From Amblyomma americanum (Eukaryota > Arthropoda > Arachnida > Ixodida > Ixodidae): DNA of 64,000 nt. This document shows, piece after piece, positions 32,441 to 41,963 of the stretch. The position numbers and the translations under genes are program-made. How positions within the stretch are numbered: position 1 is the first letter of the stretch; each line of letters begins with the position of its first letter. Below the pieces are notes generated by a model that was not told where the DNA came from, did not search any database, and saw only the letters and a list, made by a program, of their open reading frames with translations. Where the stretch lies: positions 550,665,531 to 550,729,530 of the forward strand of contig NC_135497.1 in NCBI RefSeq assembly GCF_052857255.1. Direction: 5' to 3'.

Positions 32441-34934
32441 TTGACAACTACAAACTAAACAGAAAACTAGTGCCACCGCCGGATAAGAAGCTAAGTAATA
32501 GAGAAGCGACCGCATGACGGCGCCTGCAAGCCAGAAATTTCGTTAACCCAGTATGTGCCTTTCACGTCCTACCAGGGTAACACGAAAACCGAATCTAGAC
32601 TAGTACGTCTGTTTCGTGTAGTTGCATGCGAGTGCATATCTTTTGTGTACTGGCATGTGCAAGTGGCAATGAAAAAAAAAGAAAACTGCGCCGAAACGAT
32701 GTTGTGAACCGCTGCTGCATAAAAGCCTGGCCACCAACTTCTTTCCGGTGACGGTCCTGCGTCTCTCTTTCGCTGTTTTTTTTTTCTCTTGACGAACTTC
32801 TTGTAACGCCTGTAAACATTACGTAAATAAGATCACCGGCACGCTTACACGTGTCGCGCGAGGTAAAGCCTTTGTTTGTTCACTTATTTATAGTTACTTG
32901 TCTAATTACTCCCGAAGGCCTTTTAGAACTACAAAATAATGCCAAACTGGATGAGTTGGAGTGGGTTCACTGCTGTACTGCAGCGCGAAGAGACGAGGCG
33001 ACTGGGAGGAAGCTCCCGTGTGCGCTTTCCATCTTTCGCATGTTCAGGCTGCTGTTCAACCATAAAACGTCTGCACTTACCTCCGAGCGTTGTTTTTTTT
33101 TTTTTGCGTGCTGAAGACGCTTTTGAAGAATAATTATGGCTACGTTTCGGAGCTCGCAGTGCTGCTCATCAAAACTAGTGTGCTGCGAGATATTATTGCT
33201 ACTGTTGCGTACCGAGATAACCAGCATAATTACTTGTGGATGACATACACGTATGCGTACTGCGGCTCGACAACTTTGCCGTTGAGGCTCAAGGACAAAT
33301 TAGCATGAATTCTAGCTCCATTGTCGATCGTCAGCCATGACCAAGCGCTCATGAATGCAAATGTTTGCTTTGCTCGGGTACACTAGGCTTATATAATCGC
33401 TTTTTTGTTCAGTCAGGTGCTACTGCGTTTGCTGCGCGCTGATGAAAGATTAAGAGAATTGCTTGTGCTGCCACGAGGTGCAAGCAATCAGTAAAAAGCA
33501 AAAAGGCACACAGTGCGTAACGAGCTCAAAAGAGTTCAAGACTGTGTGCCTTAAAGACAGTGCTGGAAGTGGCCTTAGCTCAGCATGGATGTGAACCTGC
33601 TGGAAACGGCAGTTTACAAACAGGTCAGAAAGTAATATAACTAAAAGAGAAATATTGATCCAATAAACATAGTTTATGAAGGCAGTTTTGGCATGCTGCG
33701 AAGCACCAGATTGTCTGGTTAACGTGGAAGAGGCTGGGGGAGAACAACCGACGGATTCTACCAAGCTATGTGCTGAGCGCTGTTCGAAAGAAATACCACG
33801 CCAAAAGTGGTTTATATAAAGGCTTCAAACATTACACGGAACGCCCGAACGAGAGAAAGTAAACGGCACTGGCAGAAGATTACGTTGATCTGTGGTTCGC
33901 CAAAATGCGGGCCGCAGCGAAGCAAGTGCAGCCGGACGGCCGGCCGACTCTCCGCTTCCGCCAGTTCTCCCTCTCTGCCTTCCCCCCCCCCCCCACCCGG
34001 CGCTTGCGGAAGCGACGAGGGTGTGCCGGCGGCTGGTTTTTAAGAACCGGTTGCAGCTCTGTTTGCGGAGAGAATCGGGACAAAATTTACACACATGATT
34101 TTTAAGGTCCATTCTTTCCAACCACAGTGTTCCATGCGATTTGAAAACCGTTTCAGCTTCCCTTTAATGACTGATTGCGCGTCACGTTGTCCGGCTGCGC
34201 TCACAACTTCATGCACGGACTGCAAGCCGAGCGAAGACCACCGAAACTGCACCGGATTCCGCTCCCTCTTTCTTGAACAGCCGCACGCGATGAATGCGCC
34301 ATTACGAATGCCGCTTAAGAATGCAGCGCAGCGCCGCGCTGCACGCGAAATATGTATGTGGGCCGCGCTGACGTCACGCTTGCTCTTTTCTCTTCCAGAC
34401 GCGGACCGTGGGGGATATCAAGCGGGGGGTCAGCGTTTCCGACGCGAGCCCAGCCCATCTCTCCTATACCCCGCAGCAGAGCACGCACTGAAACGCGACT
34501 CCCCGAAGCATTTGTCTCCATCAGTCGGCCGCCTACCCGGAAGAGCGCGATAGGACGGAGCGTGGTCCGTGCCAAGCAGTCGGCTGCCATAGCAGTTTCT
34601 CCAAGTGGTGCACTTGATTGAGCTGACCCACCCGAATAAACAATCATCTTTTGACTTCTAGTTTGGTCTCTCTACAAGAGCGTTTTCAAGAAAGCCATCA
34701 AAAAGCAATTAATCCAGTCTCACCTACTATATGATAATGTTCTTCTTTTGTGGATGTAGAGAAATCTCACTCCGAGTCTCACTAGAGAAATCTCAGAATC
34801 TGAACATATATGTTGTCTGCGAGAGGGCTGTGTCAGCACCGCCTCTATCGCCCTTTCCCAAAAAGAGCTGACTTATCTGCGCATGCCTGAACAGTAGCCA
34901 CGGCTGTACACAATATTTATAAGAGTGAATTCTT
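32441..34934. other. No recognised gene; one compact hairpin
   Basis: A 12-bp perfect stem (AAGGCACACAGT 33503-33514 with ACTGTGTGCCTT 33541-33552) closes a 26-nt loop. GCTTCCCTTTAA (34156-34167) is a MITE-like end. A C run lies at 33983. Several 60-150-codon frames around 33.8-34.6 kb overlap on both strands in GC-rich DNA and carry no motif. Confidence 0.4.
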
Positions 34935-35046
34935 TCACAACAAACTCTGTTGTAAGTTCAGCGCCCGTCCTTGCCGTCTCGCCTGTGTCCACGTCTTTTT
35001 AGCGCGGCTTTTCTGGAAAATACGCACCAACACGCCAACTAGCCGC
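34935..35046 (+). mobile_element. Penelope-like element 3' end remnant
   Basis: ACAACAAACTCTGTTGTAAG is followed by TTCAGCGCCCGTCCTTGCC, GTCTCGCCTGTGTCCACG and CACCAACACGCCAACTAGC. It shows the same order of blocks as the cassette arm at 56640-56740 (CTTCAGTTGTGAGTAGCGCT, CTCGCTTGTCCTCG, CCAACTCGCCCAAC). There is no coding part and no inverted second arm. Confidence 0.55.
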
Positions 35047-37035
35047 ATTATTCTTTTGTGACGCATTTATATTAAACTTCTGTCATATCATAATCACTGC
35101 ACCAGCTTTTTTTGTGGCATTCTGGCTTGTTTTTGTGCTGCTTTATGCATACGATTCAAGTTCTGACCATACTTTTTTTTTTTTTTGTCCCTATACCCGC
35201 CAAGTTTCAAGTTCTGTATAGCACTAGTGTGCTGGCGAACTGGACCTCGTAAGGCCTTATTGCCTTTTGTCGCAGATCCATCTTTCTTTTGCGAAGAAAT
35301 AAAATGTAGACCTCAAAAAAGCTACAACACAGAATATTTAGAGCGCTCGTAAAACGACGTATACTATAAAGGCGGGTTAAAATTAGACAGTAAAGAAAGA
35401 ACTTAAGGAACGCGGGGGGTGGGGGGGGGGTGCTTTCAATATAGAAGTAGGCATTTAATTACGTGTGTAAAATTGTGTTGCGAGTGTTCAGTTCATTAGG
35501 ACAAAATAGGTAAAGTATTAGTAATTGCTATTTGTGTAAAAGCATTGGGATAGGAGTAATTTATCCTTTTAACGATGTGTCTTCATTCATTAGTTCTTCA
35601 GTCGCTCTCTTCAACAGGTTTGTCAAATAATGTTATCGCGAAATTTGTTTCTGGGCCTTTTTAATCTCATATTTGGTTAGAAGAAACACAAACTGCATTT
35701 TGGATTTTGGAATATTTTCGAGTCACATCTATAGCTCATAACGACGTCATCAACACCACTTCAGGAAATATTCTACAGGCACTCCTATAATTTCAAACGT
35801 CAACATCATCAACGCCAAAGCTGCATTCCTACATATTCAATTCAGTTAAACTGGGCCGAATCGTGCGGTCTAACATATCATGAGCACTTACTTTCAATAA
35901 ATCATGTGCAAACCAATGCATTGCAATAGAAACGTGAAGTGGTTTTCTCGAACACCGGCAAACTTTAACCTCACCGGCGCAAGTACAGAGGAAACTGGTG
36001 GGGGCATACTTCATCATAGAAAAAAGCATTTTCGTGCGGCGTTAATCTGCCTCTTTTGTGGTATCCGAACGCTACGTGAACTCGCCCAACCAGTATTATC
36101 ATGGGTTTCAAAATATGTCGCCGCATGTGTTTATTTGCAGTAGTTAGGCGGTAGGTACATGTTCTTTCTACATAAACCCCAATCGTTAGTCTGCGCTGGT
36201 CATACCTCTAATTACATCCATGTCACGGATTTATTAGTGCTGCACTGCTTCCTGCAATGCACATTCGGTAAATGGCCCAGCAATAAACGCTACCTTAACT
36301 GTAACACATCATAAATGAAAAGGCAAGCAAGTTTATTATTCACAAAGGAAGTTGTATGTACCTTTGCTGTCACAGTCCCAGTTCTAGCAAATGCAAGACA
36401 CACTAACCGGAAGAAGCAGCCTGTAACTCGAAGGCTGTAGCTACCTAGGTCATTTCTCAAAGCACGTCGTCAGAAACTGTCTGAGGAGATGGCACCATCT
36501 GAGTGACATGCGTAATTCTTCCAAAGGCACATTAATTAATATATCATGCTATGGGGCACTGGACATCCGGCTTAGGTATGGATGTAGACACATCTTAATA
36601 TGCACGGCATCACCAGCTTTACAGTAACGACGACTGATGTTTTGCTTTCGATTTCTTCCGCGCACAAGCAGCCATTTTAGGCTGTGAAAAAAAAGGACTG
36701 GCTCTGCGAATCTCAGGATGTTGTAAAGAAAAAAATTAAAAAAAAACTATCGCACAGCACAATTATCATTCTGTAACGAGGGAGCCATGGACACCTGTTT
36801 GCTGTGGTGGATATAATACTGTTTATTCATTATAGTTTGTCGCCTTCGTCTTCTCTGGTAAATTCTCGCGGCCTCACAGTCATGCAATCGTGGCGTCAGT
36901 TTTCGGACCACTCAGCGTGGCGTGTTGCTTTGACGTCAGGCGCGACGTCACTGGACGCTCACCAATTAGCGCGGTGTGGTGTTAAGACAATGCCCACGCT
37001 GCAGAACCTGGAACTTGCCATTAACAGCTGTCGCT
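35047..37035. other. No recognised gene
   Basis: AT-rich, with a G run at 35415-35430. Frames up to 96 codons have no motif. TGACGTCA-like sites occur near 36935. Confidence 0.4.
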
Positions 37036-37041
37036 GTAAAC

Positions 37042-37230
37042 TCGCAGGCGGGATCCGGGTACAAATCTCGCCCGACCACGGCGACCGAATTTAGAATAAA
37101 GTGAAATTCGAAAACGCCCGTGCGCTGAGCGCTGTCTAAGCAAGATGAAAAACCTCAGGCGGTCAAAATTAAGCTGGGGCACTCCAATATGGCACCTCCC
37201 ATGTGGTATCTCGTAATAGTCGGGGACGTT
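37042..37230 (+). mobile_element. Ruka-like SINE, diverged copy
   Basis: It follows the SINE at 58234-58471 in order: GGGATCCGGGTACAAATCTC at the B-box position, GCGACCGAATTT, a GTGAAATTCGAAAACGCCCG block (matching GGCGAAATTCTAGAGGCCCG), CTCAGGCGGTCAAAATTAA (matching CCAGGTGGTCGAAATTTCC), GGCACTCCAATATGGC, and TCGGGGACGTTTAA. Many substitutions indicate an old copy. Confidence 0.6.
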
Positions 37231-38600
37231 TAACACCATGTAGCACCGAAAAGCATACGACTTCCTCTTCTATAAAAAATACCCCCCACCTGGAACTCTG
37301 TGAGCGCATCCTCCTGCCCTTCTGTAAATTGTTTCGCCTTTGTTGGTGCTTCCTTTAAACGATTTGGTTACGTTTATCAGAATGAATGGAAGCTGTTATC
37401 CTGCAAACTTCCCCTCAGTTTGCTAAGAGATGTTTTGAGTGCGCTATGAAAGTACTTGTAACGGACGAGTATCAAGCATGAAATGCTTCTTGCTGCCGCT
37501 GTCGGCTCGCCGCGCGTGACCTTGGCACCGGCCCAGAAAACATGGAGCTGAACGTACAGCAACATCGGCAAAACTTTCAATTTACTCGCCCCTGGTGCGT
37601 ACGTGCTGCGCTGCCGCTGGAGCTGCGCATGCGTCAACAGCAGCGTCTTTGTGGCCTCGTGGTGGTAGAAGCTAACGCGCGGCGCGAAGGAGCCAAAGTA
37701 CTTCCCTGCAACCCAAGGGGCGCACACGCAGTCCCGGTGGAACTTGATGAGCCAGGCGACAGCGCGCGTGAGTTGCCATTATTAAGTAATGCGCGCTCCG
37801 GCGACCCAGATCCGTGGCGCCATCAGCAGCATGTCCAGTAACCACCATTGGTCGCGCGGTCGCCATCCATAAAAAACGACAAAGAAATCCGAGCGTGCTG
37901 TCGCTCGCGAAGGAAAGAAAGGGAAAGAAAAGCGGCTGATAGGGGATGTAGTACGCTGCTCTAGACTCCAGTGCGGCTATCAGTATCTATGAGCCGTGCT
38001 AGAATATGCTACGCCTTTCTGCAGTGCATTTCATGCTCTACTACATTATAATCTGTGAATTTCTGAATTAATTATTATGGATTAAGGAATACGCTATGCT
38101 TTTTTTTTCTGCAGCTTCAGAAGATGAAGCGAGGCCTCTACGACCGTGCATAATCAAGCGAAAGCAGGGTTTGGGTGCTTGGAGATCCCTGCAGACAGCT
38201 ACAGAGCTCGCTGAAGCTATACTAGTCATGCTTGTGCTACCGAAAAAGAGCTTCATCATCACAAAAAAAAAAGTTGAAAGAACAAGATTTGGCTTCCAGA
38301 ACAGCATCAACTAATTCTTTGCAATTTGTACTTGTGTTTATTTTACATGATAGACACAAAGCAGGATACAAATTCAAACTGCTGTTTTAAATCACTCCTG
38401 GCAATGCCTCGCTGCCTAACGAGCAATATACACTGATTGTACTGTACATTACACTGAAAGCAAAAAAGCGGAAATGGCGGAGTAACATAATCAGTGCACT
38501 ATGTATACATTCAGCAAATACGTATTACAGTTAGCATATTCACGGGAATAATTGCATTACTAAAGACAAAAGAAACCACAATGCAAGAAAGGATTGTATG
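37231..38600. other. No recognised gene
   Basis: Overlapping frames on both strands around 37.4-37.85 kb (99-116 codons) lie in GC-rich DNA without motifs. A forward frame at 38096-38314 is Lys/Arg-rich without a recognisable domain. Confidence 0.4.
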
Positions 38601-38852
38601 ACCCCAATAAAATTGCAATCAAAAGGCAGAACGAGTGGCATTTCGACCGAAATATCAAGCATACTGTGAAAGAGTACCGAGAAGGAGAGCCGGGAAATCT
38701 CACAATAGAAAATCAGTCACTCATAACTTTTGTGCTACAAAACAGTCTTACTTTTCTTTTCAAAGCTCAAATTGGTATACCTCGAAAGCAATATCAACCA
38801 GCTGTGCGTATAGTTTCAAAAATTCGGGAATTTCATTTTTGACTGCGTCCCA

Positions 38853-39240
38853 TCATCGTGATGAGCCTGACTGCACCCACTGCAGGGCTAAAGACTCTGC
38901 CATGCCTCTCCAATTAACCCTGTCCTTTGCCAGCTGCGCCCACCCTATGCCTGCAAGCTGCCTAATCTCATCCGCCCACATAATCTGCTGCCGCCCCCTG
39001 CTACGCTTGCCTTTTCTTGGAAACCACTCCGATACATTTAAGGACCAGCGCTTATCTTGCCTTCGCATTGCATGCCCTGCCCAAGCCCATTTTTTACTCT
39101 TGATTTCGACTAGGCTGTCATTAACACGCGTTTGTTCCCTCACCGACTTTGCCCTTTTCCGGTCTCTTAACGTTGCATTAACACGCGTTTGTTCCCTCAC
39201 CGACTTTGCCCTTTTCCGATCTCTTAACGTTGCACCTATC
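38853..39240 (-). pseudogene. RTE-like LINE ORF2, C-terminal part
   Basis: Reverse-strand frame: MIGATLRDRKRAKSVREQTR, KKWAWAGHAMRRQDKRWS, NVSEWFPRKGKRSRGRQQ, MWADEIRQLAGIGWAQLAKD, RVNWRGMAESLALQWVQSG and stop at 38853-38855. The pattern (K..WAGH..RR.D.RW...V..W.PR.GKR.RGR....W.D.....AG..W...A.DR..W) is the C-terminus of RTE-type LINEs. The upstream protein continues at 40147-40270 after an insertion. It contains a 57-bp in-frame tandem duplication (39119-39232). Confidence 0.75.
39119..39232. repeat. 57-bp tandem duplication inside the LINE ORF
   Basis: Unit 39119-39175 is repeated at 39176-39232 with one difference (CCGG/CCGA in the middle). It adds 19 residues and keeps the reading frame: ATLRDRKRAKSVREQTRVN appears twice. 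Confidence 0.95.
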
Positions 39241-40146
39241 ATTTTTGAAGCGAAAAGCTTCACTAGGCTCGTCATTACCGGGCTTCGCGTGAGCCACACT
39301 ACAGATTTGCCACAGCTGCGCATGCGCGAAACCGAGTGACGTCACACGGAGCGCAGGTGGTCGCTGCTGCCACAGCCGTCGTTGCCAACGCGCGCTGCCT
39401 CCGTCGTCTGACCTTTCGCCATGGGAGGAGGAGAAGAAGACCCAGAAGTGGTAGCGTGAGAGTTGGCTCAAAAGCAGCGAAGTTATGAAAAGTGCAAGGC
39501 TATACAAGCGGCTGAAACGCCAGAATCACGAGAGGCACGCCTTGCTAAACGGCGGCAAAATGACGCTGAATTGCGCCGTTTGGCTGCCTCAGTTGAGAGT
39601 GGCCAGGTGAGCGAAGACTACTTCGGGAGACGTCGAGCGGTTTCGAAGAAATAATGAAAAGGCCAGAGCTAAACGAGAAACTGAAACACCCGAGTAACGA
39701 GAGGAGCGTCTCGCTAAACGACGACGACAAGACGCTCAAAAGCGGCTCTTAGCCGCGTCTGCTACCAGTGTTAGCAGCCAACAGAGTGAAGACGACGACG
39801 ATGACGCTATGGAAGAAGAGGTAGACTCGCCGCTACACAAACTACATGTTGAAACTCGGTGAAAGTGCCAGCGCGACCAAGGTCTTTACGACAGATTTTG
39901 TGGACAACCCGTTCGGCCACGTGTGTGACGTTTGTGAAAGACTATAGGATTTGCGGGATCTTAGACGATTGTACAAGCTTTGTATACCTAACACAACGCG
40001 TTTTGGAAAAAGCTAGAAAGGTATACCCAAATTGCAACCCTATGTACGAAACCTTAAGCTAAACCACGAGCATCGCCACGAAGCTTTTCGCTTCCAGATA
40101 TCCAGGTTTAACACTTTAGCTAAGCCTCAGTCCAACTTTTTTTTTT
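39241..40146 (+). mobile_element. Helitron-like (possibly Helentron-type) insertion in the RTE-like LINE
   Basis: LINE coding sequence is interrupted between ...ATGATAGGT (at 39240) and ...RAIEKKK (from 40147), in T-rich DNA on both sides (39242-39246 and 40137-40146). The insert carries a Helitron-type N-terminal protein remnant. Near its ends lie GAAGCGAAAAGCTTC (39247-39261) and its reverse complement GAAGCTTTTCGCTTC (40080-40094). No target duplication other than the T run is visible, which fits Helentron integration at TT. The right end is not certain. Confidence 0.5.
39421..40000 (+). pseudogene. Helitron-type N-terminal protein remnant
   Basis: From ATG 39421 (MGGGEEDPEVVA, then TGA) one reads AETPESREARLAKRRQNDAE and, after a frameshift near 39655, ETPE and REERLAKRRRQDAQ, an acidic SEDDDDDAMEEEVDSP stretch and, in the third frame, FVDNPFGHVCDVCERL, TAG, DLRDL. 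Arg/Glu-rich ETPEQREARL repeats followed by an NPFGH.C.VC.RLW block are seen at the N-terminus of arthropod Helitron Rep/helicase proteins. The Rep and helicase domains are absent here. A TGACGTCA site lies upstream at 39337-39344, and TGCGCATGCGC at 39317-39327. Confidence 0.5.
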
Positions 40147-40270
40147 CTATGGCTCGCTGTGTTGTCCTTAACTTAAGTTCCAACCTTTTTTTTAGCCTCC
40201 ACGTTTCTGCCCCGTAGGAGAGTACCGTTAAGATACAGCTGTTGTACACTTATTTTTTTGCGTCCCACAC
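40147..40270 (-). pseudogene. RTE-like LINE ORF2, upstream piece
   Basis: The reverse strand reads SYGAETWRLKKRLELKLRTT and QRAIEKKK, the segment that precedes MIGATLRDRK in RTE-type ORF2 (GAETW.L.....KL...QRAMER.MIG). It is therefore the same LINE copy as 38853-39240, split by the Helitron-like insertion. Confidence 0.65.
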
Positions 40271-41141
40271 CATATTAAAGGTTTGAGGCAAAGGTCCCTC
40301 CTAAAACTACAAGTGAACTTAAGCATCAGTACTTCAAGAAATTAATTGCTGCATTCCGCTTTATATCCGCCAACATTTCGAGTTCTAGGCCGGGGTGAAG
40401 TGTATTTGCTGGTTGCCAGTGAGTTTGTTGTTTAAAAAGGAGAGAAATTGGTACTCAAGAAACGGTGCATTTTCTTTAAACTGAACAGATTTTAGGAAAT
40501 TATAAAGATGCCTACAGTAGTTTTGTAAGAGTACCCGTGAAAGGGAAAGAAATATTCAGTATTGTAGCAGCCTAATATGACTTGTGTTTAAATACCGTAG
40601 TTCATAAGCCATACATCTAGTTAACACTCCGGCAGTTTTTACTATGTCCATGCTAATTTAAATTACGTGCTATGCCCAGTTCAAATTCACCCTGAATAGG
40701 ACTGCTGTGGACTATTAAGTGCTCAGTTGATTTGAAGTTTGAATCTAAAACACAAATTTCAGATTGCGGTCCATCTCTTCGTTTTTAGCCCAAAAATTAT
40801 TTGGCTGACATTGTGATGTTAATGTGAGGGTTCTATCTAGCCACCGCTCACCTACAGACAACCAGGACTCCTCATGTGATGTGCCCGATGAGTGGAGGTA
40901 GTGTCTCTGCACGTGCTTACCGCATGAAGCAGAGTTGCGCGACTGTATTGCCCGCGTCGCTCGCAACGCTATTCACCGAGCGGCTTTCACGTGATATCGA
41001 TTACGTAAGATGTTTCACCGCGCTGCGGAGCATCCGACTATAGAAGGCATCACTGATTCCTCTCTACCTGCAGCGTAATTTCAGCCACTGCTTCGGCTGA
41101 AATTCTTTCGGTTGCTTCGGCTACGGTGCATTCCCCCTTCT
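40271..41141. other. No recognised gene
   Basis: AT-rich. The upstream reverse transcriptase of the RTE-like LINE should lie here in reverse orientation, but I do not see its motifs, so the LINE is probably truncated near 40270. Confidence 0.4.
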
Positions 41142-41963
41142 AAGGTGCATTCACTCTTGTCCAAAAATCCGGCGAGCGAAGCGGATTCGCTCCGCCGGAA
41201 AAACTAGGATCTGTTCTCATCTGTTGACACCCGGGCGAGGCGGAACCGTCGCGCCACAGATGTTTGTCGCTTTTCCACACACTTCCCTGCCACACATCAC
41301 CACTCGCCACGTACAAACATATGGTTAGAAAATAGCATAAATTGACGCCATCTGTGCACCATAACCATTTGCACACTTACGTACGTAAACGCAAGCACAT
41401 TCCCATTTTAGTTCAGCGTATGCAAAACGACTTGCAACGAAAAGCCCAGCCTTGTGGCGCCATCTGCTTGTCAGGACGCGAACCAGTACTGTCCAAAAAA
41501 CTGGCGCCCCCTCTTAAGCCTAGTAGCGGCAGAATCGTCCCTCTGAATAAAAAAATAATGCAAATTTTTCACTTATACCTTTACTCATAGGTGAGGTGGG
41601 ACAAAGCGATGGACCGGTGCGCCATAGTGAACGCGCTGAAAAAGGCAGCAACAACGACGAATTCATTCCGAGGCGAGAGGTCCTGCTTCGAAGGGCGCCA
41701 GCATGTTTGTCGCCACGCAATTTTTCCGGAGCCGGAAATCGGTCCCGGAGGTAGCCCCGGTCTCTGGCTCGGCTTGAGCCAGTAGGTAAGCCCGTGCTGT
41801 TTCCATTTCATTCGTCCTGTCAGCAACAGCAGCAGCAGCAGCAGCGGTCCCAGACATATCGACATAGCCGCGTCGGTTTCCGCCTTCGTCGGCGTCAAAA
41901 GCGGCCGAATCTGGAGGAATCCGCTTCGCTCGCCGGAAATTTGGCGTAGTGTGAATGTGCCTT
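41142..41963. mobile_element. Short non-autonomous element, Harbinger-like, with terminal inverted repeats
   Basis: AAGGTGCATTCAC (41142-41154) faces GTGAATGTGCCTT (41951-41963). Inside each end, CCGGCGAGCGAAGCGGATTC is present at 41170-41189 and, inverted, at about 41911-41930. The GTGCATTCACAC-type end and flanking TA/TTA fit PIF/Harbinger. The interior has a (CAG)7-like run (41820-41845) and a reverse frame of 64 codons beginning MSGTAAAAAAVADRTNEMET that may be the stub of an element gene. Confidence 0.6.

Noticed and set aside
33440..33460. Hammerhead-ribozyme core (CTGATGA...GAAAG)
   Set aside because: The flanking stems do not pair and the second core element is not at the right place.
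31659..34167. One 2.5-kb element bounded by TTAAAGGGAAGC and GCTTCCCTTTAA
   Set aside because: Only about 12 bp pair well, the inner sequence diverges at once and a LINE fragment lies between; two unrelated MITE ends are as likely.
37377..37866. Overlapping forward and reverse frames of ~100 codons
   Set aside because: No motif; GC-rich shadow frames on both strands.
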